Source: Lachnospiraceae bacterium XPB1003
GTDB taxonomy: Bacteria > Bacillota > Clostridia > Lachnospirales > Lachnospiraceae
DNA length: 64,000 bases
Reading direction: 5' to 3'
Assembly: GCA_900102065.1 (NCBI GenBank)
Contig: FMVK01000001.1
Coordinates: 62,001 to 126,000 of the forward strand
In this document: one piece after another, positions 16,796-24,914 of the stretch
How positions within the stretch are numbered: the stretch's first letter is position 1
Layout of the letters: each line of letters opens with the position of its first letter
The notes under the pieces: generated by a model
Databases searched by the model: none
What the model was told of the DNA's origin: nothing
The model's input: the letters and a program-made list of their open reading frames with translations, nothing else
Position numbers and translations under genes: made by a program

Positions 16796-17908
16796 TTAGT
16801 TGGTGATGATCTGCTCTGTTTCCTTGTCGAATACGTGGATCTTCTCTGTATCGAAAGCGAACTTAACAACATCGCCGGGTCTTGCCTGAGTTCTGGGATC
16901 TACTCTTGCAGTCATAGGGAACTCATCAAGATCGAAGTACAGGAATACTTCTGCACCGAGAAGCTCGTATACACGGATTGTTGATTCGAATACGCTAGTA
17001 GGAGAAGCCTCAACCATCATCTCTGAATCATAAACATCCTCAGGTCTGATACCGAATGTAACAGTCTTTCCGTCATATCCGCCATCGATGAGCTTCTTGC
17101 TCTTCTCAGGTGAAAGAGGGATAGCCTTGTTAGCAACCTTAAGGTATGCTGTCTCTCCCTGGATCTCAACTACAGCATCAAGGAAGTTCATCTGCGGTGA
17201 TCCCATGAAACCTGCAACGAAGAGGTTCTGAGGTCTGTCATAAAGGTTCTGAGGTGTATCAACCTGCTGGATAACACCATCCTTCATAACTACGATCCTG
17301 GTACCGAGTGTCATAGCCTCGGTCTGGTCATGTGTAACGTAGATGATGGTGGTGCCGAGACGCTGATGAAGCTTAGCGATCTCAATTCTCATCTGTACAC
17401 GAAGCTTTGCATCAAGGTTTGAAAGAGGCTCGTCCATAAGGAATACCTTAGGATTACGAACGATCGCACGACCCATGGCAACACGCTGTCTCTGTCCACC
17501 GGAGAGAGCCTTGGGCTTTCTCTCAAGATAAGGAACAAGGTCAAGGATCTTAGCAGCTTCTTTAACCATCTTATCGATCTCGTCTGAAGGAACCTTGCGG
17601 AGCTTAAGACCGAAAGCCATGTTATCGTAAACTGTCATATGAGGATACAGAGCGTAGTTCTGGAATACCATTGCGATATCACGGTCCTTAGGCTCTACAT
17701 CGTTAACGAGACGATCACCGATACGAAGTTCACCGGATGAAATATCTTCAAGACCAGCGATCATACGGAGAGTTGTTGACTTACCGCATCCTGAAGGACC
17801 TACGAAGATGATGAATTCCTGATCTGCTATCTCAAGGTTGAAGTTCTTAACAGCTTCGAAGCCGTTAGGATATACCTTGCAGACATTCTTTAAAGAAAGA
17901 CTTGCCAT
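16796..17908 (-). CDS. msmX: ABC transporter ATPase for carbohydrate uptake (MsmX/UgpC family)
   Basis: 370 residues, full length. Walker A GPSGCGKST near 38, Q-loop, signature LSGGQRQR near 135, Walker B VFLMDEP near 157, H-loop THDQTEAM, and a C-terminal MalK-like OB (TOBE) domain. It stands alone, with no permeases or binding protein nearby. In Firmicutes such orphan MsmX-type ATPases energise many sugar importers, so a shared role is likely. The codon use (repeated CTT/GAT/ATC-type choices with few rare codons), GGAGG ribosome site and own promoter and terminator fit high expression. Confidence 0.9.
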   Translation of the reverse strand: MASLSLKNVCKVYPNGFEAVKNFNLEIADQEFIIFVGPSGCGKSTTLRMIAGLEDISSGELRIGDRLVNDVEPKDRDIAMVFQNYALYPHMTVYDNMAFGLKLRKVPSDEIDKMVKEAAKILDLVPYLERKPKALSGGQRQRVAMGRAIVRNPKVFLMDEPLSNLDAKLRVQMRIEIAKLHQRLGTTIIYVTHDQTEAMTLGTRIVVMKDGVIQQVDTPQNLYDRPQNLFVAGFMGSPQMNFLDAVVEIQGETAYLKVANKAIPLSPEKSKKLIDGGYDGKTVTFGIRPEDVYDSEMMVEASPTSVFESTIRVYELLGAEVFLYFDLDEFPMTARVDPRTQARPGDVVKFAFDTEKIHVFDKETEQIITN

Positions 17909-17949
17909 TTTATTACCTCCTGATTGGTTGGTTTTTACTAAACATCAAC

Positions 17950-17978
17950 ATTATACTTTTGCATACGGTTATTTTCCA
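17950..17978 (-). promoter_or_regulatory. Promoter of the msmX-like gene
   Basis: Minus strand TGGAAA (17973-17978), 17-base spacer, TATAAT (17950-17955). The leader to the ATG at 17908 is about 35 bases and carries AGGAGG. Confidence 0.65.
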
Positions 17979-18033
17979 TTGACCGCACGCCGAAATATCC
18001 CGTCATTCTTTCGTCAATCCGACGAAACCCGTT

Positions 18034-18675
18034 TTACTTTCTGTCCCGCCTCATGGGAATATAGGAAATACCGTCGTTCTCACCCTCGGGACCTGTTCTG
18101 TAGAATCCGAGTTTTTCATAGAAACCCACAGCATTCAGTGCGGCAAATACGGTTACAAAGCCACCGCTTTCTCTCTCATAACGGTACTCTTCCTCTTTGT
18201 TTCGGTCGATCCTGGCTTCTTCCGTATCCGTTCTTACATATTCGCAGGCCCTGTCTATCAGTGCTTCGCCGATCCCACGATGTTGATATCTGCCATCCAC
18301 GAAAAGGAGGGATATAAAATTGTACTGTCTTAAAGTAACTATCCCAACTATCTTATCTCCGGCAGTCCTGTTTTCAAAAGCACCTCCCAGACTCTCCCCC
18401 TCCGTATTTTTTTCAACAGCCAGAAAAAGAGGATATTTTCCATGCAGGAACATGCTCTTGAGACGTGCATCCGAAATGAATTCCATAAAGCTCTCCGCAC
18501 CTCTTCTGCTGTAGATCGGAGCCTCAAATTCAGAGAAGACTGTCCATGCAAAAGCCATGGCAGCCTCCCACTCCTCGGGAAAAGCCCTGCGTATAACAAC
18601 ATCCGCCGGGAGTCCTCCCCGGCGGATGCTATCCTTTGAATTATCAATTGTCGATCTGCTGATCCAGGTTTTCAT
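18034..18675 (-). CDS. GNAT-family N-acetyltransferase
   Basis: 213 residues. Acetyl-CoA-binding motif A is clear: LLFVDGRYQHRGIGEALIDRA (Q/RxxGxG/A type) near 125, with motif B NAVGFYEKLGFYRTG near 185. Acceptor unknown. The only usable start in frame is the ATG at 18675 (GAAGG upstream), which overlaps the end of the 77-residue gene by 32 bases; homology begins only near VVIRRAFPEEW at residue 25. An 11-bp GC-rich hairpin sits between start and conserved core. It ends the metG operon. Confidence 0.8.
   Translation of the reverse strand: MKTWISRSTIDNSKDSIRRGGLPADVVIRRAFPEEWEAAMAFAWTVFSEFEAPIYSRRGAESFMEFISDARLKSMFLHGKYPLFLAVEKNTEGESLGGAFENRTAGDKIVGIVTLRQYNFISLLFVDGRYQHRGIGEALIDRACEYVRTDTEEARIDRNKEEEYRYERESGGFVTVFAALNAVGFYEKLGFYRTGPEGENDGISYIPMRRDRK
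18600..18628 (-). terminator. Strong hairpin inside the 5' end of the GNAT gene
   Basis: Perfect 11-bp stem (CATCCGCCGGG at 18600-18610, CCCGGCGGATG at 18618-18628), 7-base loop, followed on the minus strand by TTGTTAT. It starts 16 bases after the stop of the 77-residue gene, where a terminator would be expected, yet it lies within the overlapping GNAT reading frame. It could act as attenuator or partial terminator. Confidence 0.5.
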
Positions 18676-18877
18676 AGCCTTCTTCCGTCTGCTTCTTTAT
18701 ATCCTGCATCGCATCACCCATCTCTTCAACGTTCTCTGCGTTGGCGCTGATGGTCTGCTGCATCTCCTGATAACGTTCCACTTCCTGCTTCGCTGACCAA
18801 ACGTTTATAGCGATCGCAGTGATCACTCCGACAAGGATGATCACCAGAATTATACCTGTCCCGGTCTTTTTATCCAT
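18644..18877 (-). CDS. Small membrane protein with cytosolic or external coiled coil
   Basis: 77 residues: a short charged start (MDKKTGTG), one strongly hydrophobic helix (9-28, IILVIILVGVITAIAINVW) and a polar, Glu/Gln-rich helix to the end with hydrophobic spacing that suits a coiled coil. No recognised family. Its ATG overlaps the metG stop by one base (TGATG), so it is translated with methionyl-tRNA synthetase, but no functional link can be read. Confidence 0.65.
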   Translation of the reverse strand: MDKKTGTGIILVIILVGVITAIAINVWSAKQEVERYQEMQQTISANAENVEEMGDAMQDIKKQTEEGYENLDQQIDN

Positions 18878-20949
18878 CAGCCTATCTCGCTTCCGCTCTC
18901 AACAGAGGTCTCAGGTGTCATCAAAACGACATTGCCCTTGGAATCCTCAGCACAAAGGAGCATTCCTTCGGAATCAAGTCCGGCCATCTTAGCGGGCTTG
19001 AGATTGAGAAGTACCATTACCTTTTTTCCAACCATCTGTTCCGGAGAATACCACGCCTTTATACCTGAAAGGATCTGCTTAGTGGTATCGCCTATCTTAA
19101 CCTGTGAGCAAAGAAGCTTCTTGGACTTGGGCACTTCCTCACACTTAACGATCTCACCTACAACAAACTGACACTTTGCAAAATCATCATATGTGATCTG
19201 ATCCTTAAGCTCCACATGAATGGCATCACCGGACTCCGCATCCGCATTGCCGTTTTCACCTGTGATCGCCTTAAGATTCTGACGTATCTTCTCCGCATCC
19301 TGAGCACGTCCTGCCTTCTCGAGATTTTCCGCAGCCTTGGTCTGTGATTCGATGAATTCCGCTTTCTGCTTGCGTGTGATCTCGGCTGTAAGCTTTAAGA
19401 CTTCCTCCATATCCTTTCTTGCAAAAAGCATCTTCGGCTCTGAGGATACTTTATTGCCATTCGGATACTTTCCGAACTCGCCGAGTGTATCGAAGTCTCT
19501 GAGCTCTGTATTCAGATTCTCAGAAATAAGCTTTCCTGTCTCCGGCATAAAAGGAGCAAGGAGTGACGCACCTATAACTATGGATTCGGTGAGGTTGTAA
19601 AGAACTGTTGCAAGGCGGCCCTTTTTGGCCTCATCCTTGGCAAGTACCCAGGGCTCCGTCTCATCAATATATTTATTGCATCTCTTGAAGAGGTTGAATA
19701 TCTCGGTAAGAGAATCAGCAACACGGAGCTCATTCATCTTCTCTTCAACAACAGCATATGTTCCGGTAACAACCTTCTTCAGATCATCATCAACAGCTTC
19801 AGTAACATGCTTATCCTCTACAACGCCTCCAAAGTACTTATTGGACATGGCGATAGTGCGGCTTACGAGATTTCCCAGAGTATTTGCAAGATCCGAGTTG
19901 AAACGCTCTACCATCAGCTCCCAAGTGATAGTTCCGTCATTATCGAAAGGCATCTCATGGAGAACGAAATAACGGACTGCATCAACACCGAATATATCAG
20001 CAAGATCATCAGCGTAGATAACATTTCCCTTGGACTTACTCATCTTCTCTCCACCCTGTAACAGCCAGGGATGACCGAAGATCTGCTTAGGCAACGGAAC
20101 TCCCAGTGCCATAAGGAATATAGGCCAGTAAATGGTATGGAAACGAAGGATATCCTTTCCTATAAGATGAAGGTCTGCCGGCCAGAACTGCTTATACTCC
20201 TCAGTGCTGTTGCCGTCAACATCAAAACCTATTCCGGTTATGTAGTTAGCCAGCGCATCAAGCCATACATATACGACATGCTTATCATCAAAATCAACCG
20301 GGATGCCCCACTTAAAGCTTGTTCTGGATACGCAAAGATCCTGAACACCGGGAAGCAGGAAATTGTTCATCATCTCATTCTTGCGGGATACGGGCTGGAT
20401 GAACTCGGGATGATTGTTGATATGCTCGATGAGCTTCGGTGTATACTTGCTCATCTTGAAAAAGTAAGCTTCTTCCTCGGCATCATGAACGGCTCCGCCG
20501 CAGACAGGACACCTGCCGTTATCAAGCTGGGACTCAGTGTAAAAAGCTTCACACTCTGTACAGTATTTTCCGCTGTAGGAGCCCTTGTATATATCACCCT
20601 GATCATAGAACTTCTTAAACATCTTCTGGACCTGTTTTACGTGATCGTCATCCGTTGTACGAATGAAACGATCGTAAGATGTTCCCATCATATCCCAAAG
20701 GCGCTTTATCTCACCTGATACTTCATCAACAAACTCCTTAGGTGATGCACAGCCGGCCTCAATAGCCCTGCTCTCTATCTTCTGGCCATGCTCATCGGAT
20801 CCCGTCTGGAAGTGTACATTATATCCATCAGCTCTCTTATATCTTGCGATGGCATCTGCAAGGATCGCCTCGTAGGTATTGCCGATATGCGGCTTACCTG
20901 ATGTATAGGCTATAGCCGTTGTAAGATAATAATTCCCTTTGTTCTGCAT
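18877..20949 (-). CDS. metG: Methionyl-tRNA synthetase
   Basis: 690 residues. Charges tRNA-Met. Seen: class I motif HIGN (21-24), the zinc knuckle pair YCTECEAF and GRCPVCGG near 130-150, KMSKSKGN near 300, anticodon-binding helices, and a C-terminal EMAP/Trbp111-like OB domain (about 590-690, with KSKKLLCSQVKIGD and LNLKPAKMAGLDSEGM), which also dimerises the enzyme. The start has AAGGAG 9 bases upstream. No T-box leader is present; the 100-base gap is too short and shows none of its elements. Confidence 0.96.
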   Translation of the reverse strand: MQNKGNYYLTTAIAYTSGKPHIGNTYEAILADAIARYKRADGYNVHFQTGSDEHGQKIESRAIEAGCASPKEFVDEVSGEIKRLWDMMGTSYDRFIRTTDDDHVKQVQKMFKKFYDQGDIYKGSYSGKYCTECEAFYTESQLDNGRCPVCGGAVHDAEEEAYFFKMSKYTPKLIEHINNHPEFIQPVSRKNEMMNNFLLPGVQDLCVSRTSFKWGIPVDFDDKHVVYVWLDALANYITGIGFDVDGNSTEEYKQFWPADLHLIGKDILRFHTIYWPIFLMALGVPLPKQIFGHPWLLQGGEKMSKSKGNVIYADDLADIFGVDAVRYFVLHEMPFDNDGTITWELMVERFNSDLANTLGNLVSRTIAMSNKYFGGVVEDKHVTEAVDDDLKKVVTGTYAVVEEKMNELRVADSLTEIFNLFKRCNKYIDETEPWVLAKDEAKKGRLATVLYNLTESIVIGASLLAPFMPETGKLISENLNTELRDFDTLGEFGKYPNGNKVSSEPKMLFARKDMEEVLKLTAEITRKQKAEFIESQTKAAENLEKAGRAQDAEKIRQNLKAITGENGNADAESGDAIHVELKDQITYDDFAKCQFVVGEIVKCEEVPKSKKLLCSQVKIGDTTKQILSGIKAWYSPEQMVGKKVMVLLNLKPAKMAGLDSEGMLLCAEDSKGNVVLMTPETSVESGSEIG

Positions 20950-20991
20950 GATATATATCTCCTTAATTTAAAGTTCATGAACATTTAAGCA

Positions 20992-21000
20992 ATGATAGCA
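20992..21000 (-). promoter_or_regulatory. Extended -10 promoter for metG
   Basis: Minus strand TGC-TATCAT, identical to the extended -10 of tadA in this window, 43 bases before the metG start. No clear -35. Confidence 0.45.
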
Positions 21001-21050
21001 AAAATATCCGGTTTCATCTACTCGAAGTGATCAGCATCCGATCTAAATCC

Positions 21051-21806
21051 TTAAAGTTCTATTTCCAGCTCTATCGGACAGTGATCGGATCCAAATACCT
21101 CATTATGTATCTTCGCATCCTTCATCTTATCCTTGATCCTGTCGGATACCACAAAGTAATCTATACGCCACCCTGTGTTACGCTCCCTGGCTTTCATTCT
21201 GTAGGACCACCAGGAATATGCGCCTTCAAGATCGGGATAGAAGTATCTGAAGGAATCCACAAATCCTGCCTTTAATACTTCCGAAAACTTTCCTCTCTCC
21301 TCATCAGTGAATCCGGCATTCTCATGATTGGTGGTAGGGTTCTTCAGATCTATGGATTTGTGGGCCACATTCAGATCCCCACAGTAGATCACAGGCTTCT
21401 TCTTATCAAGCTTCTTAATATATTTCAGAAAATCATCTTCCCATCTCATGCGGTAATCCAGACGCTTTAACCCATCCTGGGAATTGGGGACATATACGGT
21501 TATGAAATAAAACTCCGGATATTCTAGGGTTATCACTCTTCCCTCGTGGTCATGCTCCTCCACGCCTATGCCATAGGTTACATTTATCGGTTCTTCCTTT
21601 GCAAATATCGCTGTTCCGGAGTATCCCTTCTTCTCTGCATAATTAAAATATTGATGATATCCCGGAGTATCAAGCTCCAGCTGTCCTGCCTGCATCTTTG
21701 TCTCCTGCAGGCAGAACAGATCGGCGTCCGCCTCAGTGAAATATTCCATGAAGTTTTTTCCCACACAGGCTCTGAGCCCGTTCACATTCCATGATATAAA
21801 TTTCAT
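21051..21806 (-). CDS. xth: Exodeoxyribonuclease III
   Basis: 251 residues from the ATG at 21806, chosen because GGAGGATATAT precedes it and homology begins at MKFISWNVNGLRA; an upstream in-frame start at 21866 adds 20 basic residues with no support and would run into clpA. DNA base-excision-repair AP endonuclease/3'-5' exonuclease. Catalytic signatures: NVNGLRA near 8, LQETK near 34, CGDLNVAH near 146, WRIDYFVVSD near 217 and GSDHCPI near 241. Nineteen bases downstream of clpA. Confidence 0.95.
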   Translation of the reverse strand: MKFISWNVNGLRACVGKNFMEYFTEADADLFCLQETKMQAGQLELDTPGYHQYFNYAEKKGYSGTAIFAKEEPINVTYGIGVEEHDHEGRVITLEYPEFYFITVYVPNSQDGLKRLDYRMRWEDDFLKYIKKLDKKKPVIYCGDLNVAHKSIDLKNPTTNHENAGFTDEERGKFSEVLKAGFVDSFRYFYPDLEGAYSWWSYRMKARERNTGWRIDYFVVSDRIKDKMKDAKIHNEVFGSDHCPIELEIEL

Positions 21807-21825
21807 ATATATCCTCCGCGATAAT

Positions 21826-24189
21826 TTAACCCTGCTTCTTCTTAACCGGAATTTTAGCCTTTTCAACTATCAATACAGGCTTGTCCGCGTTTTTATCCGC
21901 ATTTTTACCGGACAGTCTGTCCAGATCAAGCTTCCCGGATTTCCTGCTTCTTCCCGAGGAAGTCCCTGTCTTCTTCGATGAGTCTTCCTCTCCGACAGTA
22001 AGTACTGCTTTACCTCCGTTTTTCAGCTTTCCAAAAAGTATTTCCGATACAAATAACGGTTTGATCTGCGTATCGATCACTCGCTCTATCTCTCTGGCTC
22101 CGTATTCCCTGGTGATACCCTTACTGCGTATATAGCTGAGAGCCTTATTATCAACAGTGATCTTAATATTCTTTGCAGTAAGCTTTACAATGAGCTCATC
22201 CAGCTTCTTCTGTGTTATCTGTCCCGCCATCTTCTCGCTCATATGATTGAAGCTTACGATAGCGCTCAGACGATTTCTGAATTCAGGTGAGAATACTCTC
22301 TTTACTTCTTCCATCATCACGCCGTCGTTAAATGTCTGTGCCCCGAATCCTATAGACTGCTTTCCGATAAGCCTTGCTCCGGCATTGGATGTCATGATGA
22401 TTATCACGTTTTTAAAATCAGCCTTCTTACCTCTGCTGTCGGTCAGTGCAGCGTAGTCCATCACCTGAAGCAACACGTTAAAAATATCCGGATGTGCTTT
22501 TTCTATCTCATCAAGGAGAAGAACGCAGTTCGGTGTCTTGCTTATGGCATCGGTAAGGAGTCCTCCGTCCTCATATCCCACATATCCCGCAGGAGATCCG
22601 ATAAGCTTGGATACGGTGTGCTTCTCCATATATTCACTCATATCAAAGCGAACAAATCCTATACCAAGCTCTGCCGCCAGGACTTTTGCCACCTCGGTCT
22701 TGCCCACACCCGTAGGTCCCACAAAAAGGAACGATGCTATGGGCTTATTGTCAGCGATAAGTCCGGCCCTGCTCATGAGTATCGCATCAACGATCTTGTT
22801 AACCGCTTCATCCTGTCCGAATATCTTCGCTGTGATCCTTCCGTACAGATCCTTTAACTTATCAACTTCAGACTGCTCGGCGGTTGCCTTGGGGATATTT
22901 CCTATCTCCGAAAGCACTGTTTCGATCACATCTTTTCCTACAGTCTGCTTCTTTTGTCCCTCGATAGGATGCATACGCCTGTAGGCTCCCGCCTCGTCCA
23001 TAAGATCGATGGCTTTGTCGGGAAGGAATCTTCCTCCGATAAAATTCCTGCTGAGGTGCACCGCATAAGGCAGCGCTTCTTTTGCATATTTAACACCGTG
23101 GAACTTCTCGTATCCGCAACGCAAGCCTTCGAGGATCTTAACAGTCTCCTCTTCATCCGGCTCTTTCACATCTATATTCTGAAAACGTCTGACAAGAGTC
23201 GTATTCTTTTCAAAATATCTCCTGTAATCCGAATATGTCGTCGTTCCTATAAAGCGTATCTTACCTTCCTCCAGGTAGGGTCTTAACATACTCGATATAT
23301 CGGAAGAACCGTTCCCCATCTGGCCGGCACCGATAATGCTGTGTATCTCATCGATAAATACTATCGGCGAGTCAAGCTCCTCGAAAGCATCCATCAGATC
23401 TTTGAATCTGAGTTCGAAATCCCCGCGATACTGCGTTCCCGCAAGAAGCTCTGAAATATCCAGACGATATATCTTCGATCCCTTAAGAGCCTCCGGAACC
23501 TGTCCCGAATTGATACGCTGAGCAAAACCGTATACGATACTCGTCTTTCCCACACCGGGCTCGCCTATGAGAATGGGATTGTTCTTCTCACGACGAAGAA
23601 GTATGCGTATCATACGGTCTATCTCTTTTTCTCTCCCGATCAGCGCATCCCGGTTCTTAACCTTTTCATTTAATATATCCGCATAATCAAGTATGAACTC
23701 CTCCGGATCGTCGGTATAATTCCCCGCATCCCCGGAGACCTCTTCTTCTCTCCCCTCTGAAAGAAGCTGTAATGTGGAGATAAATTCCCCTGCATTTCCC
23801 ACTTCGGACTGGAGATAATACATAGCGAAACACTCATTCTGTTGCGCTATTCCCCAGATCACGTGATAGAGTCTGATCTTACCTGCCCCGCTGTTCTGCG
23901 CCGTCTCCACAGCAATCTCTATGGTTGACGCAAATGCATCGGAGATGCGTTTTTCCATATTTGTATCCGACAGATCCTTACGTTTCGGGATCATGTCATT
24001 GATAAATTCAGTCAGATTGTCTCTCAACTCATTAATGCTTCCGCCGCACATTTTGACGGCACGCTGAAATAAAGGCACCTCCGTAGCCGCATACATGATA
24101 TGCTCCGGCGTAACATACTCATTGCCGGCCTTAGCCGCTATCATGAGTGCCCGCTGCATCACTTTTTCAGATATCTCATCAAGTATCAT
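21826..24189 (-). CDS. clpA: ATP-dependent Clp protease ATP-binding subunit ClpA
   Basis: 787 residues. Clp N-domain (1-150), first AAA+ module with Walker A GEPGVGKT (209-216) and VFIDEIHSIIGAG, second module with GPTGVGKT near 485 and LLLDEIEKAHPD, and an IGF loop (SIGFGAQ) for docking ClpP. There is no ClpB/C-type middle coiled coil, and clpS lies immediately upstream, so this is ClpA. The C-terminal 50 residues are a Lys/Ser-rich tail not found in most ClpA proteins. It unfolds substrates for ClpP, which is not encoded here. Confidence 0.95.
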   Translation of the reverse strand: MILDEISEKVMQRALMIAAKAGNEYVTPEHIMYAATEVPLFQRAVKMCGGSINELRDNLTEFINDMIPKRKDLSDTNMEKRISDAFASTIEIAVETAQNSGAGKIRLYHVIWGIAQQNECFAMYYLQSEVGNAGEFISTLQLLSEGREEEVSGDAGNYTDDPEEFILDYADILNEKVKNRDALIGREKEIDRMIRILLRREKNNPILIGEPGVGKTSIVYGFAQRINSGQVPEALKGSKIYRLDISELLAGTQYRGDFELRFKDLMDAFEELDSPIVFIDEIHSIIGAGQMGNGSSDISSMLRPYLEEGKIRFIGTTTYSDYRRYFEKNTTLVRRFQNIDVKEPDEEETVKILEGLRCGYEKFHGVKYAKEALPYAVHLSRNFIGGRFLPDKAIDLMDEAGAYRRMHPIEGQKKQTVGKDVIETVLSEIGNIPKATAEQSEVDKLKDLYGRITAKIFGQDEAVNKIVDAILMSRAGLIADNKPIASFLFVGPTGVGKTEVAKVLAAELGIGFVRFDMSEYMEKHTVSKLIGSPAGYVGYEDGGLLTDAISKTPNCVLLLDEIEKAHPDIFNVLLQVMDYAALTDSRGKKADFKNVIIIMTSNAGARLIGKQSIGFGAQTFNDGVMMEEVKRVFSPEFRNRLSAIVSFNHMSEKMAGQITQKKLDELIVKLTAKNIKITVDNKALSYIRSKGITREYGAREIERVIDTQIKPLFVSEILFGKLKNGGKAVLTVGEEDSSKKTGTSSGRSRKSGKLDLDRLSGKNADKNADKPVLIVEKAKIPVKKKQG

Positions 24190-24209
24190 TTATCATCCCC
24201 GCAAAAATC

Positions 24210-24518
24210 TTAAACTTTATCAAGCCTTAACTGAAAAGGAAAACCCTCTGCCCTTGCCCTTTCTACCGCAGCTCTCCGCTTTGTCTCTGCTATGTCAAAA
24301 GGGTATCTCGCAACGGCCGCCTGCCCCTCCTTGTGAACCTTGAGCATCAGCTCCACCGCCTCGGGCTGGTTCTTATCAAAGAGCTCCGTAAGGATCGCAA
24401 CAACAAAATCCATTGTCGTGAAATCGTCATTCAGCATTATCACATCATAAAGCGACGGCTCTTTGAATTTGATCTTGATCCCTGTTTTCTTACTCTGTTC
24501 CTTTTTGACCTGTGACAT
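24210..24518 (-). CDS. clpS: ClpS adaptor for N-degron substrates
   Basis: 102 residues. Core features: YDVIMLNDDFTTMDFVVAIL (23-42) holding the NDD/T pocket that binds N-terminal bulky residues, then the VHKEGQAAVARYPFDIAETK stretch with the His of the HxxG motif. Hands N-end-rule substrates to ClpA, whose gene starts 20 bases downstream. Flexible N-terminus of about 20 Lys-rich residues as usual. Confidence 0.95.
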   Translation of the reverse strand: MSQVKKEQSKKTGIKIKFKEPSLYDVIMLNDDFTTMDFVVAILTELFDKNQPEAVELMLKVHKEGQAAVARYPFDIAETKRRAAVERARAEGFPFQLRLDKV

Positions 24519-24549
24519 CAGATTATTCCCTTACTTAAACACTCGTATA

Positions 24550-24577
24550 AAATAAAAGGAGCCGCCAATGCAGCCCC
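24550..24577 (-). terminator. Terminator after the 76-residue gene
   Basis: Eight-bp stem with two G-U pairs (24558-24565 with 24570-24577), CAAT-type 4-base loop, followed on the minus strand by TTTTATTTT. It separates the small gene from clpS. Confidence 0.75.
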
Positions 24578-24608
24578 TGTATCTTTCATCTTACTGTTTT
24601 CGGAATGA

Positions 24609-24839
24609 TCACTCTTCCGAATCGGCATCATCTACAACAGATGCTAAAGTACTTACAACCGATGTTACCACTGAGGCTACTACCGCTATGATTATAACAA
24701 CGAGGCCGCCGGCAAGCAGGAAGAAAAGAAATCCCTGATTATCTACAGCCTGTGCTCCCGTATCCGCTGCCATAACAGGCATGCTGTACATAAGAGCACT
24801 TAAAAGAACAGCAAAACACATTCGCATTGTCTTTTTCAT
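24609..24839 (-). CDS. Small secreted or membrane protein, unknown
   Basis: 76 residues. A signal peptide (1-25, MRMCFAVLLSALMYSMPVMAA) is followed by about ten polar residues, a long hydrophobic segment (34-66, FLFFLLAGGLVVIIIAVVAS and on) and an acidic tail DDADSEE. After processing it would be a roughly 50-residue, single-helix membrane peptide. GGAGG ribosome site present, own promoter and terminator. No family recognised; a bacteriocin-like or stress peptide is possible but not supported by any motif. Confidence 0.65.
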   Translation of the reverse strand: MKKTMRMCFAVLLSALMYSMPVMAADTGAQAVDNQGFLFFLLAGGLVVIIIAVVASVVTSVVSTLASVVDDADSEE

Positions 24840-24884
24840 TGTTAAACCTCCAAAACCGCATCAGCGTACTGAATCACCTGCACA

Positions 24885-24913
24885 ATTTTATCATATTATG
24901 CCGAGAAATCCAA
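24885..24913 (-). promoter_or_regulatory. Putative promoter of the 76-residue gene
   Basis: Minus strand TTGGAT (24908-24913), 17-base spacer, TAAAAT (24885-24890) with a TGA extension. It overlaps the MATE gene end by few bases. Confidence 0.4.
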
Positions 24914-24914
24914 C

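Noticed and set aside
20950-21050. T-box leader for metG
   Set aside because: The gap is only 101 bases and shows no specifier loop, T-box sequence or terminator/antiterminator pair.
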